Part shown: positions 53,438 through 62,392 of the stretch, piece by piece | How the letters are laid out: each line of letters opens with the position of its first letter | How positions within the stretch are numbered: the first letter of the stretch is position 1 | Notes under the pieces: generated by a model | The model's input: the letters and a program-made list of their open reading frames with translations, nothing else | Databases searched by the model: none | Told to the model about the DNA's origin: nothing | Source of the DNA: Hydractinia symbiolongicarpus | Taxonomy: Eukaryota; Cnidaria; Hydrozoa; Anthoathecata; Hydractiniidae | Length of the DNA stretch: 64,000 nt | Reading direction: 5' to 3' | NCBI RefSeq assembly: GCF_029227915.1 | Contig: NC_079880.1 | Location: 7,380,001-7,444,000 of the forward strand | Made by a program: the position numbers and the translations under genes

Positions 53438-54058
53438 ATGATGAACGACATAGGCCTCACCGTAGCAATAATCCTTCCGTACGTCTTGATCGTGCTCTGC
53501 TTTTTGCGTTTTAGAAGGGTGTTAATAAAGATGAGTGAGATTACAGCTATATTTGATGTTGTAGACACACCTGCGGAAGCCTTTCAACCCAAAGAAAAAC
53601 GTATCGACAAACGTCAAGCCTTGAAGGATGCTATACGCAAAGGCAAACAGCATCTCTTGCCGAAGAAATGTACTGAAAGCTTTGTTGACAAGGCATCAGA
53701 TGAGGTGATCGAAAAAGCGTACGCGGAATTCGTTCAACGTGAAATTTACGAGAAAGGAGAAAAGACCGCCAAGGCACTATCTTCACATGCGATTAGCATG
53801 TACGCGAAGGCCGTAGGTAATGTTGTTCAACTCGATAGTGCGGAGGGTCTGAAAAAAGACATCGAGGAAGATCCGATTATCAAGGACTCCATGGCAGATT
53901 TGGGGATCCTTGTGTACTCTGCCTTTGGAAAATTTCTAGCGCCACTCTTGGTTGCTGCTCATACCATTAATCACACTCAGCTCTCCGTGAAACATAAGAC
54001 AGATAAAGAGCGAGATGATGAACAGCAAGAAGAAGATGGGGAGCAGTCAGATAATTAA
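53438..54058 (+). CDS. N-terminally anchored membrane protein, 206 aa
   Basis: This is the homologue of the Polinton 1 204-aa protein (23473-24087): a hydrophobic N-terminal segment (about 7-27, TVAIILPYVLIVLCFLRF), then a basic stop, a helical domain with ISMYAKAVG and KKDIEEDPIIKDSM, a second weakly hydrophobic region (LGILVYSAFGKFLAPLL), and a very acidic tail (DDEQQEEDGEQSDN). It is intact. The start AAAAATGATG offers two adjacent ATGs. The function is unknown. Conservation and position (upstream of the basic-head membrane protein, near the ATPase) match Polinton 1. Confidence 0.83.
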   Translation: MMNDIGLTVAIILPYVLIVLCFLRFRRVLIKMSEITAIFDVVDTPAEAFQPKEKRIDKRQALKDAIRKGKQHLLPKKCTESFVDKASDEVIEKAYAEFVQREIYEKGEKTAKALSSHAISMYAKAVGNVVQLDSAEGLKKDIEEDPIIKDSMADLGILVYSAFGKFLAPLLVAAHTINHTQLSVKHKTDKERDDEQQEEDGEQSDN

Positions 54059-54320
54059 CAAAAAAATTGAAAAGGCAGTATTGGATGGTAGACGAAGACC
54101 AGTACCGAAATGTTTTGAGAAAGACTGCAACGCTAGCCGAACTCTCGTAAAGGCGGAAAAACCGCGCATACGTAGAGGAATTTCTAAGAAAAGTCGAAAA
54201 TTCACTGATTCGTCACTACAAGGAAATTTTGTAAAGCTCTTTACAAAATTTTTAGCCCAAGCCAGCCTTTGGTCGTTTAAAACAGTAGATGGCTTTCCCC
54301 TCGTTGTAGGTGGGGTATGA
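54015..54320 (+). CDS. Possible basic protein overlapping the previous gene, 101 aa
   Basis: This open frame begins inside the end of the 206-aa gene, as the next gene does in Polinton 1. It is lysine/arginine-rich (KKIEKAVLDGRRRPVPK, then RIRRGISKKSRKF). Two perfect palindromes (54224-54251 and 54309-54333) lie inside it, and the stop sits in the second loop, which argues against a conserved protein. No homologue was recognised. It may be only an open stretch. Confidence 0.25.
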   Translation: MMNSKKKMGSSQIINKKIEKAVLDGRRRPVPKCFEKDCNASRTLVKAEKPRIRRGISKKSRKFTDSSLQGNFVKLFTKFLAQASLWSFKTVDGFPLVVGGV

Positions 54321-54645
54321 AACGTACCCCACTACCACCCCCGATCTGGGCACTTCAGATAAAGACTTGGAAATGTACACAGCTTTGCCGTCGTTGTAAG
54401 GGAGTGGGGTGGCACAGGAATCCTGTGCCACCTCACTCCCAGCTTTAATTGAGCATTTGTAGCTCTTTTTGACTTGCTTCGGCTGCTTCCAAATATCAAA
54501 TTATAAACCCCAAATTCATTGATATAAATGGCTTACCTTCATTATAGGTCCCTGTTGAATCGACAGTCACCTCTACCCCCAATCGAAGAACCTCAGATAA
54601 AAACCTCTTTTCACCTACTATTTTTCCAAGGGCAAGTCTAAATAA
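54224..54645. other. Palindrome-rich spacer with a degenerate direct repeat
   Basis: It holds three stem-loops: 54224-54251 (13-bp stem, 2-nt loop, arms AAATTTTGTAAAG and CTTTACAAAATTT); 54309-54333 (9-bp stem, arms GTGGGGTA and TACCCCAC); and 54400-54440 (20-bp stem with one G-T pair, 1-nt loop, GGTGGCACAGG arm). An imperfect direct repeat of about 85 bp also occurs at about 54289-54375 and 54530-54612, from GGCTT to CAGATAAA. Polinton 1 has no such spacer. A small non-autonomous insertion or stacked terminators are possible. Confidence 0.6.
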
Positions 54646-55047
54646 ATGAGTGAAGAACAATCTAACCAAGTCATAACCAAGAAGAATATGGGTCGTGTTG
54701 CTGCTGGCAAGAGACTTGCTGAATGGAATCGCAAGAACAAGGCTGACTTACAGAAGAACTTGGGCAAAAGTACTTCGCAAGAGGGTCAGGAACCTGTCGC
54801 AAGTCCTCACAAGTTCCCGGACAGTGCATATCTCTATGGCGCTGGAGGCATTGCCGTACTTGCCGTTTGCGTGGCAGTCTATTACATACGTAAGAAGCCT
54901 GCTGAAACCGTCTCCACAGGTGCGCCAGCGGATCGCCTGGCGGCTCAGCATGAGAAAGGGCCGTCTCAACCCACGCAAAAGCAACGCGATCGCCTGGCGA
55001 CCGTGTCAGCGGAAGGGCGTCATATCGACATTTTCAAGATGCGATAA
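54646..55047 (+). CDS. Small single-pass membrane protein with basic head, 133 aa
   Basis: The homologue of the Polinton 1 127-aa protein: a basic helix (residues 14-32, GRVAAGKRLAEWNRKNKADL), a short spacer, one hydrophobic segment (about 64-82, YGAGGIAVLAVCVAVYYI) followed by RKK, then a longer polar tail than in Polinton 1. The tail carries two ADRLAAQ/RDRLAT words that also occur in other Polinton 2 genes (PDRLAAP at 63120), a sign of a dispersed short repeat. The start is AAATAAATG. Intact. Confidence 0.8.
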   Translation: MSEEQSNQVITKKNMGRVAAGKRLAEWNRKNKADLQKNLGKSTSQEGQEPVASPHKFPDSAYLYGAGGIAVLAVCVAVYYIRKKPAETVSTGAPADRLAAQHEKGPSQPTQKQRDRLATVSAEGRHIDIFKMR

Positions 55048-55056
55048 CCTAAATAA

Positions 55057-55298
55057 ATGAGCAGCAAAGAGTATCAGAAAGAAGTCGTCGATTCCTTGTG
55101 GGAATCTGTCAGACTAGTATCCTATACTATTGTCTTGGCGCTAGGCGCGAAAAAAGCTCTGGGAGTTTCTAGACCGGGGCCAAGATGGACATGGAGGACG
55201 GCTTGAAGCTCGCTGGATATATGACAGGAGCGATATTATTCGACGATTACGCGATAAAACAAGGGTGGTATAAGCGTTCCATGATGCCTCCAAAATAG
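55057..55298 (+). pseudogene. Broken homologue of the 113-aa membrane protein
   Basis: From ATG 55057 the frame gives a hydrophobic N-terminus (SYTIVLALGAKKALG, like VFAVGYSMLGKKVLK in Polinton 1), then leaves the homologous frame and stops at 55204-55206. A second frame from about 55183 to 55298 continues the match (KMDMED--KLAGY, versus KFDLED-GKLVAI). One small indel near 55180-55190 explains it. The start context is AAATAAATG, 9 nt after the previous stop. Confidence 0.75.
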
Positions 55299-55432
55299 TT
55301 GACCAACGAAAAGACTACACTATACAAATACCCAACCAATGTGGGCAAGCGAGAACATTAGAAAAGGTAACCGCTTCATCTCTAAGTAAGCACCCTAGCA
55401 TGTCTACCCAAGGCAAACACGAGTAAAATAAA

Positions 55433-56034
55433 ATGACTCTAGACATTGTCAAGGAGCCGCATACGGCAATCCTTACTGGACCGACAAGTTGTGGCAAGAC
55501 GCAGCGTGTCCTGGATTTGCTTGAGAACGATTATAGGCAGCATTTCGACAACATTCGACAACATACAATCCGCTGGAACAAGACCTATCAAGAGAGATCC
55601 TCGCTATGGAGGGATGACTACGTGTTTCTGGTGGACCTCAAGGATCAACTCTTCGAGTGGATCCAAAAACTGTCATTGTTGGCGGGCGAAGAGACGTTGT
55701 TTATCGTTAACGATATGATAGCCGACGAGAGTCTCGACAAAACTCGTGGTGCGTTGCTAGAACTAGCTGTTTCGGGTAGACATCGCAATCACATAGTCTC
55801 TGGTTACTAACAAAAAGATATAAGAAGATCCCAATAACAGTAAGGGATCAAATGAAACAGCTTTTTGTCTGGTATCCGAAGAATCGGAAGGAGTTTGAGC
55901 TCATTCATGAAGAGAACGATGTAATTTCAAGTAGGGAAGAAATTTCCATTAATAAGGCTCAGCTGAAAAAGTCAAAGCATGCTTGCTTGTACGTAAGACT
56001 GGAGCATCCTAGAAGTTACAAGATTGTTGGTTAG
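55433..56034 (+). pseudogene. Packaging ATPase, frameshifted
   Basis: The homologue of 22805-23401. Walker A GPTSCGKT is at residues 17-24 and Walker B LFIVND near 85-90 (the first Asp of the usual pair is replaced by Asn). The shared SGRHRNH follows, then the frame breaks between 55793 and 55798 and the rest (LLT-RY, VWYPKNR, IHEENDVI) runs in the +2 register to 56034. About four residues are also missing near residue 42, beside a duplicated CGACAACAT. It is non-functional as written. The Asn in Walker B may be part of the decay. Confidence 0.88.
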
Positions 56035-56055
56035 ACTCTTAACATATAAGAAAAG

Positions 56056-56238
56056 ATGGATAATGAGAGCGTAATTAAAGCTGTGTATCAAGCTCTTTTG
56101 AGAGCCCACGACAGACTGATAGATGCAGTGCATGATGACGATGAAAGCAAACTGGTAAACACGACTCGGGATATTGAAGAGTTATGCAAAAAATATCCAT
56201 GGCTTCCTCAGCTTGGTGTTCGTTATTGGATCCAGTAA
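56056..56238 (+). CDS. Small helical protein, 60 aa
   Basis: This short intact frame has a good start (AAGATGG) and an amphipathic, charged composition (KAVYQALLRAHDRLIDAV, then DIEELCKKYPWLP). It has no membrane segment and no family I recognise. It starts 21 bp after the ATPase and ends at a hairpin, so it is likely a real gene of the same unit. Confidence 0.5.
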   Translation: MDNESVIKAVYQALLRAHDRLIDAVHDDDESKLVNTTRDIEELCKKYPWLPQLGVRYWIQ

Positions 56239-56265
56239 TTTTGTGACTTTTTTCGAATCACAAAA
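56239..56265 (+). terminator. Stem-loop after the 60-aa gene
   Basis: An 8-bp stem (TTTTGTGA and TCACAAAA) with an 11-nt loop containing a T run, starting directly after the stop codon. Confidence 0.5.
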
Positions 56266-56299
56266 AAACTGTGGTTGAGCCTTGGCGTGTATAAGAAAT

Positions 56300-57214
56300 A
56301 TGTCTCTTGTGGTTGATTACTTTGAAGGAAAGCAAGTCCGATCATTTCAGTATAAAGGTCAGTATAAAGGTCAATGCATCGTTGCCTCCGATGTTTGGAG
56401 AGCCGCGGGCTATAAGCGGGAGGTGGGAGTAAAAGCCCTTCAGAGACTTGTTCCCGACAAGTACAAAATACGGCTTGGCGACGCTTTTTTTGCTGAGCTC
56501 GATGAGGTGGACAGATCTGTCCACCCAAACACAGTTTTGCTGACAGAGCCAGGCCTTTACTGCTTCCTCTTGAGGTGCGGTAGACCTGAAGCAGAACCAT
56601 TTTTGGATTGATTTGTTGAAAAAAAGAAAGCGGAGCTGGTTCTGCGCTACAACGGCTTGAATTACAAGGATCGAACGTTAGTCGCACAAGAGCAAGAAAT
56701 CATAGAGCTACGACAGCGACATGTTCCATGTGCGCAAGATCCTAGAAAGGATAACGGAATGGTTATAATACAAAAGAATAACGATGATGAATATCCGTAT
56801 GTCGCTATATGTGGGCAACAAGGCCATGTAGCGCAAAAGATTCGCAACAACTTAACAGATCATCCCAACGGTCAACTCGTCGTTCTTGCAGAAACCCCAA
56901 ATGCCATTGTACATTACAACTGGCTCCGAGAGCGTGGATGCATTGAAGTAAATCTTGAACGTCCAAGGCACTTTCGATTAGGTCGTAATTATACACATCA
57001 GAGATTGATGGAGCTTGTCGAGATCCAGGATTTTTTTTGTAACCCTGATAGATTACAAAAAAAAAATATCGTCAGCTTACCACTCCTTAACATGCTCGGG
57101 AGGTACTTCAACATCTTCCGGCACCAGCATCAACTCCTCTGCCACAAAGCTTCGATCAGGTTCATCTGCCAAATAGTACAGAAGACGGCTAGACGGGCTA
57201 CGACCTTCCGCTGA
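56300..57214 (+). pseudogene. Bro-N domain gene with an in-frame TGA
   Basis: From ATG 56300 (MSLVVDYFEGKQVR), a Bro-N-type DNA-binding domain fills about residues 1-105: GKQVRSF, VASDVWRAAGY, KALQRLVPDKYK and LTEPGLYCFLLRC. TGA at 56609-56611 interrupts the same frame just after AEPFLD, where Bro-N proteins commonly have Trp, so TGG to TGA is likely. The frame resumes with helical sequence and a possible C-terminal domain (PYVAICGQQGHVAQK). It runs through the hairpin at 57031 and into the 3' end of the integrase gene. The true end was probably TAA at 57041, lost by slippage in the T8 run. Bro genes are common in insect large DNA viruses. Polinton 1 has none. Confidence 0.8.
57031..57064. 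terminator. Stem-loop between the Bro and integrase genes
   Basis: A perfect 12-bp stem (TTTTTTTTGTAA and TTACAAAAAAAA) with a 10-nt loop. It lies between convergent 3' ends, with a T run on each strand's exit side, so it could end both transcripts. Confidence 0.6.
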
Positions 57215-58101
57215 CACGGCCGTCTCAGCAAGAGCACGAACGATTCTATACGTCTTTTTGCTCCACCAGGCGTCAGTAGCACGTCTTTGCGCATCACCAT
57301 GCTCTTCTCCCGGTTGTAGCAGGTACAAGTTAAGACCGTCCTCAGGTAACGGCTTTTCCTCGGGATATTCCTCGCCTTTCTTAAGTAGGACTTCATCCAT
57401 CTTGATCGCTTTTGAAGGTTTCATGCCGATCATGGCACGATGGTGTACAGATGTTTCACCCATGTGGTACTAGTCTCATCAGTGACCAACTCTTGTGCAT
57501 CCTGGGTCTTGAACAGTCTCTCCGCAAGCACCTTGTTATAGGACTCGCCAAAGGCTGTGAACGTATGATGATATTTGGTGGTTGCGCGCTTAATCTCGAC
57601 CCCTTTGCCCTCTAGCAGTTTTGTCACATCTGACTTAAACTCACTACCGTTGTCACACTGGAAGATCTTCGGATAACGTAAAGGTCCTGCTTTGCCTCCG
57701 GGCTTCGCGTAAATGTCTTTGATCATGTCAGCGACTTCGCTGGCTTTCTTCGTTCTCAATGGTCTAGCTACCTTGTATCTCGAGGCTACATCGATCCCTG
57801 TGAGGATATATTTGTACACGTTACTGTATACTTTGTTATGAGGCATATAGAGCAAATCAAATTGATGCATTTCATTGGGCTTTGTGATTGTGAAATGCGG
57901 GTAGTTGATGCGCTTGGGCCCCTTGATATGTCTGAGCCAGAGCAACTGACGAGATAGCCAGTGTACGACTTTCTTTTTAGGTAGTCCACTGTGCTCAGCG
58001 AGCAATTTAACAGCCTTCCGACCAGTCCATAAATTTTCAGGGGTATAGTAAATACTGCTTAATTTTTCTACCTCCTTCTCTGTGGGAATATGTTTCGACA
58101 T
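57077..58101 (-). pseudogene. Polinton integrase (DD35E), frameshifted
   Basis: The homologue of 27978-28955. The ATG at 58101 (MSKHIPTEKE) is preceded by TAATAAAC. The triad is intact: D82 (HQFDLLY), D150 (FQCDNGSEF) and E186 (FGESYNK), again 35 residues apart. The frame breaks at about 57430-57465, after TTWVKHLY, where about 12 residues present in Polinton 1 are missing. The C-terminal domain (GMKPSKAIKMDE onward, ending ELMLVPED--VPPEHV) follows in another register. A small deletion with frameshift is the simplest cause. The product would lack the C-terminal domain. Confidence 0.9.
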
Positions 58102-58142
58102 GTTTATTACAAGTCGAAAACATTTGAACTCCTGTGGAGACG

Positions 58143-58542
58143 TTACGCCCATTTGTACACTGCAAAACCAAGGAGGGCTAAGGATCCAACGATGAACGTT
58201 AGCTCACCGTCTTGTTGCAGCTTGCTGGGCGTGTAGAAGTCGGAAAACTTAGGAACCTTCTTGATCGTTGCGATGTAATAGTCTCTCATACCTTCATCGA
58301 GCTCCTTCAAGCTCTCTCCATCTTGCCTTTTCAGCTCTCGTTGATGGTTATACCAATCTTTTACCTGCCGATCTCTTCTTACCCACTGTGCTTGAGCAGC
58401 TTGAAGTTGTTCGAATTGCTTTATCACGCCTTTTACGCTCGGCCTCGCCATGGCCTGACAGCTTACTGATTAAGTAATTCGATCCGCTAAACGCGAGGGC
58501 ATTGATTATAGCCCCACCCGTGAGTACTAATATGCTTGCCAT
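58143..58542 (-). pseudogene. Double-anchored coiled-coil protein, frameshifted
   Basis: The homologue of the 141-aa gene at 24889. From ATG 58542: a hydrophobic N-terminus with INALAFSGSNYL, then AERKRRDKAI. The frame then breaks at about 58411-58414 (one extra base). The rest (KQFEQLQAAQAQWV, FSDFYTPS and the terminal hydrophobic segment) is in the other register to 58143. It lies 7 bp after the capsid stop codon and is preceded by AAAATAAAG. Confidence 0.82.
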
Positions 58543-58549
58543 CTTTATT

Positions 58550-59833
58550 TTAATATTCGATACTGTGAAAACGCCCATCTAAGATATTCAGCTGAGCATC
58601 TTGAAGTAGGAAAACGTAACATTTAATATCCCCCGTTGTTCCGTCTGCTTTCTTTGTCATATGCAATGTTATACCGTCTGACAATCTCTGTAACGGCCTT
58701 CCGGAACCATGGAGACTGTGATCAGGTGATGCTCGGAAATCAACAAACAGGGCATAACGCTCAGTCATGAACTGCCCAATCGTCACCCCCGAATCGTGGC
58801 TACCGAGTAAGTTTACGATCTGCTCGAGGTGATCTTTCGGGAGCATCGCGTGCGTGTAGAGCTCATTAGGCTCACCCTCGACAGTGATCGAGATTTTTTC
58901 GATCTTTGGGTTGTAGAAGACCTCGTTAGCACCCGAGTAAGCCTTCACTTTTCCAGGGTCTACAAAGAGCAGTAAAACGCCTTTCAAACTTTTTGCAGGC
59001 GTATCAATTTGCAAATTTTAGCTTGTGTCAGCCTTTTTCATCGTGACAACCTTGCTACGAAGTACCCTTTCACAGGGTAGGGCGAGACGGCTGTATCTTG
59101 ACATCATAGCGCTCGCGAGACCCTCGTTATTAACCTTGTCAAACTCTAATGCGATATCAGTGATCTTGTAGGCAGCATCTGGTGGTTTAGCTGCGGTATT
59201 TCCAACAGCTGGGGTACCACCATCTTTGATAACGTCACCATATGATGTAAAATGTATAACGAATTGCAGCCTATCGTGTAGCCCTGGCTGGTAGAACGGC
59301 AAGTCTCGTGTCAATTCAAACATTTTTCCTAGAGGAACACAAAACGTGCTGCCATAAGCTGCGAAGATCGCTTTTTCCTCGTTCGTGCCTACATGATCAG
59401 TCGCTTTTACCTGTAGGGCGCGGATTGTACCGTCATTCGGATTGATCCCCTCTAGGATCAAGTTGTTTTCCCGATCAAATTTTGGTAGCCAGAGATCCCG
59501 GTAGACCGCCAGGGTGCTGAAATCGCTAATATTTTGCACCTTGTTGCCATTCAAAGTGATACGAAGATTTTGCACCAGGGCTTTGCCGATATTGCTGACG
59601 ATAGTGCGCTTCGTGTTTGTTCCCGTAAGTTCCAGATCGAAAAGTAGTTTGATACTGCCTGGAAAAATTACATCGTTCTGCCCCATGTTGGGAATGTCAA
59701 CATACAAGTCCTCGTTCTGATTAATCGTACTAGGGACATGACTTACTTTTACACGCTGCTTCTTCCCTTTCATAGCCATCATTGTTTTAATCTCCGCGTA
59801 GGGATCGAGCTTAGTTCCGAATATGTTACTCAT
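58550..59833 (-). pseudogene. Major capsid protein with one in-frame TAA
   Basis: A continuous frame of about 428 codons, broken by TAA at 59018-59020 (codon 272). N-terminal block: KRTIVSNIGKA, VYRDLWLP, PFYQPGLHDRL. C-terminal block: FYNPKIEKISITVEG, DHSLHGSGR, LLQDAQLNI. The stop aligns with the first Trp of a WNW in Polinton 1. It has a full N-terminus (MSNIFGTKLDPYAEI), which lets the damaged Polinton 1 start be recognised. It is expected to form the double-jelly-roll capsomer. It would be truncated at about 63 percent. Confidence 0.9.
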
Positions 59834-59866
59834 GCTTTATTATTAGCTGATTTACGTTTCAAATAA
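59834..59866. promoter_or_regulatory. 33-bp divergent promoter region
   Basis: It separates the ATGs of the capsid gene (-) and the coiled-coil pseudogene (+). It is A/T-rich: TAATAATAAAGC precedes the minus start and CAAATAA directly abuts the plus ATG. Confidence 0.5.
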
Positions 59867-61162
59867 ATGCCGGTTAATCCAATATACGAAGGAGACGACT
59901 TTACGCCAGAGGAAAACATTCCAGACGAGGATTTCAGTAGGCCTGATGCCAATTTAACGCCAGATTACCTGGCGGCTCTGCAAGAGCATCAGCAGCAAGA
60001 TTAGGAACAATCCGGCTCAGCACGAGACACCACGACAAGGCAGAGGGAAGAACTATAAAAATCAAAGGTCGACGATCTTTACGAACACCTTGGTGAGGAG
60101 CTGGGGCAGCCAATCGCGAGATATTACAATGAGTTTGAGGCACGAGGAAACCAGCTTCTTTACGATGGTATAGAGATCACGAAAAGGCATGGTGAATTGA
60201 GGAGCGTTCCCTAGATAAAGAGGAGGTTAGGTACTTATCGCTTGTGAGCCATGGGGTTTACCGACTATACTACACCAAACAAAGGTAGTAAAGCGATGGC
60301 TCAGAAACTCCTTAACGAGATTGTTCATGTTGAACAGAAGGCCGATGATATTGAAATGATGCCGCTGCTCGAGAACGTCCTTGATGAAACGGAGAGCCTG
60401 ATCGATCGCCTACCGGCTCAGCCAGAGCAAGAGACTCCTTTTGGCGCCAGCTTCACAGAGCGGGAAAGAAGATGGCTCAACCTCGAGCTTCAAACGCTAA
60501 AGGGTAACCTAAAGCACTTGAAAAACAAGATGATTTTCTACGACAGCGAGATCGCTAAAGCAGAAGCCAAGGTGAAAAGGCTTGAGACGAAGAAGGGTAC
60601 ACCTGGGGCATCCGAGGAGCAGCTAGCTATCTGAAACGAGGATATCGCGAGGGCTAATGAAGAGCTAGAACGACTCCAAGATCAAAAGGAAGCAGTACGA
60701 AAAGCACACGGTTTACTTTCCTCGGATACTCAGAGCCAACTGAAAGCTATTAAGGAGACACTGATGAAAATCACAGAAGACGATAAATCTCTAGCTGAAA
60801 AGCTTAGAATCTTGTTCAAGGAGCAGGGGGTTACTATAGCTAGCATCGTGGCGGCTGTTGGTCTACTGATTTCCACCATCGTACTCGCAGTTACAGGTGG
60901 AGGTTCCGCAACAGGCGCAGGAGGAAGTGCCGCTGGAAAAAAAGGTTTTATATAAAAACAGCCGGAAAGGCTTGGTATTTTTTTGAAATACCTAGCAGGT
61001 AAGGCAGGTGCAGCGCTACCAGGGATTATTGGCACGGTTGTCTCGTTCTTTTTCAGAGTGGCTGCAAAAGTTGTCGAATATGTAGCCAAGCATCTATACA
61101 TGGCATTCGCTGCCGCTGCTGCTGCTTTTGTTGTGGCATATAAGAGAGGCAAGAAGTCGTAG
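59867..61162 (+). pseudogene. Coiled-coil membrane protein with six in-frame stops
   Basis: The homologue of the Polinton 1 426-aa gene. The whole length reads in one frame from ATG 59867 to TAG 61160-61162, interrupted by stops at 60002 (TAG), 60056 (TAA), 60212 (TAG), 60245 (TGA), 60632 (TGA) and 60953 (TAA). Matching parts are DLYEHL...FEARGNQLLYDG (SLYEKL...FESRGRELYYKG), a coiled coil at 60480-60720, LRILFKEQGVTIASIVAAVG (LRTLFREQGITIVSVLTAFG), and AALPGIIGTVVSFF near the end. No net frameshift is needed. It is the most damaged gene in the element. Confidence 0.85.
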
Positions 61163-61164
61163 AT

Positions 61165-61200
61165 GATCTAGTATGTTGACAAAAAAAAACATATTAGATC
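61165..61200. terminator. Stem-loop between convergent genes
   Basis: A 13-bp stem with one G-T pair (GATCTAGTATGTT and AACATATTAGATC) around an A-rich 10-nt loop. It starts 2 bp after one stop and contains the stop codon of the 392-aa gene on the other strand. Its arm sequence recurs in the hairpin at 63747-63774. Confidence 0.6.
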
Positions 61201-62372
61201 GCCTTGCGGCTCAGCATGAGCACATATTTTTTAAGCCATAGATATGCTAAGATGAGACCTACTCGCGCAGTAACCAAGGTGGCTTTGGTGTCCTCGTGGG
61301 GCTTTCCATCTCCTACACCTGACTGAGGTATCTTTTCAGACCCCCCGGTTAGGGTGGCACCACCCCTCAATATTTTTTGCCCAGGTGACCTGACTCGTTT
61401 TAAACCCAGAGGCTGTGTGGTAATGGGCTTGTTGTTTAGGTCTAGCCTTATACCAATCATCGCATTCGCCGGCGCGATCAAGATGTTGTTGTTATACCCC
61501 ACAATTTTACCAATACGCAGGTTCATATCGGATGGTAGCATGTACATGTGGTGCATCACGGCAAAATTCACTGGGGTCCTGGCATATTGAAGCACCTTTT
61601 GAAACTCGGTGATATCGTGGCCTACGTTCTCCTCACGTTGTACCATGGCTTCGAATTTCTGTAGTAGTATCTGTCTCGCTGTAAAATTGTCAGCATCCGA
61701 ACCTATAAGGGATGCCTTTGCATCAGCTTGGGACCCTAGTAGTAAAATCACGTAAACACGAATACTCTCGCTAAGCTTCGACAGACCTTCCGATTTCAGG
61801 CCTTGGCTCGTAGGCATGATAAACTTGGCCCAATCACCATCTACTTGCGGCCACCATCTACCATTTGTGAGCGAGGACATGAGAGCCTTAAACTTGTATT
61901 TGGCATTTGGGTCGGCACCATATTCACGACAAATCTGGGCATATCCAGATGTAGAGTAGGGGTTCTCGTATTGAGAAAAGCCGTCATCGTATGGCATGGG
62001 TACCTTCATTCTCGCTAGGATACGACGCATGTGGTAATAGACGTGGAATTTAAAGATACTATTGATGAGGGGTACCGAGCTATTCAAGTGTTTGGCGGAT
62101 ATATCCAGGGTGGTGCTAGCGCAATGACAAGCGAAATTAACTTGTATATTCCAGTATCCAAGGGCTTGACCGGTCCAATTTACACTTACGGGGTCGTTCA
62201 ACAGGTTAGTTGGGACTTTTATTGGGTATTTCGTGAACATCGAGAAGGTCCCGGGAATGTGTGATTCTGTAGAAACGTAGAGGTCTTGATGCTCTAGATT
62301 AATTACACCGAGAGGCCATTCGCCTCTATTGGACTTGTATTTTGCCTTGTGGTTATAGCTATAAATGTTCAT
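61194..62372 (-). CDS. C-terminally membrane-anchored structural-type protein, 392 aa
   Basis: The intact homologue of the 395-aa protein at 19638-20825. Shared in order are FHVYYHMRRI, YENPYS, CREYGADPN, SLIGSDADNFTA (SILGNDSSALTA), MYMLPSDMNLRI and VGYNNNILI. A polar Gly/Ser/Pro tail replaces the His repeats of Polinton 1. A hydrophobic segment near the end (LVTARVGLILAYLWL) is followed by a basic end. It stays open in an element where most other large genes are broken. The start codon forms one end of a 24-bp palindrome. The function is unknown; a structural role is inferred. Confidence 0.88.
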   Translation of the reverse strand: MNIYSYNHKAKYKSNRGEWPLGVINLEHQDLYVSTESHIPGTFSMFTKYPIKVPTNLLNDPVSVNWTGQALGYWNIQVNFACHCASTTLDISAKHLNSSVPLINSIFKFHVYYHMRRILARMKVPMPYDDGFSQYENPYSTSGYAQICREYGADPNAKYKFKALMSSLTNGRWWPQVDGDWAKFIMPTSQGLKSEGLSKLSESIRVYVILLLGSQADAKASLIGSDADNFTARQILLQKFEAMVQREENVGHDITEFQKVLQYARTPVNFAVMHHMYMLPSDMNLRIGKIVGYNNNILIAPANAMIGIRLDLNNKPITTQPLGLKRVRSPGQKILRGGATLTGGSEKIPQSGVGDGKPHEDTKATLVTARVGLILAYLWLKKYVLMLSRKAI

Positions 62373-62392
62373 GTTTCTTTAAAGAAACATGA
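62369..62392. promoter_or_regulatory. 24-bp perfect palindrome joining two divergent start codons
   Basis: The intergenic gap is 16 bp (GTTTCTTTAAAGAAAC). The ATG of each gene lies within the palindrome's arms, so both genes see the same sequence around their start. There is no room for ordinary leaders. A symmetric promoter or operator, with leaderless mRNA, is the simplest reading. Confidence 0.6.
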
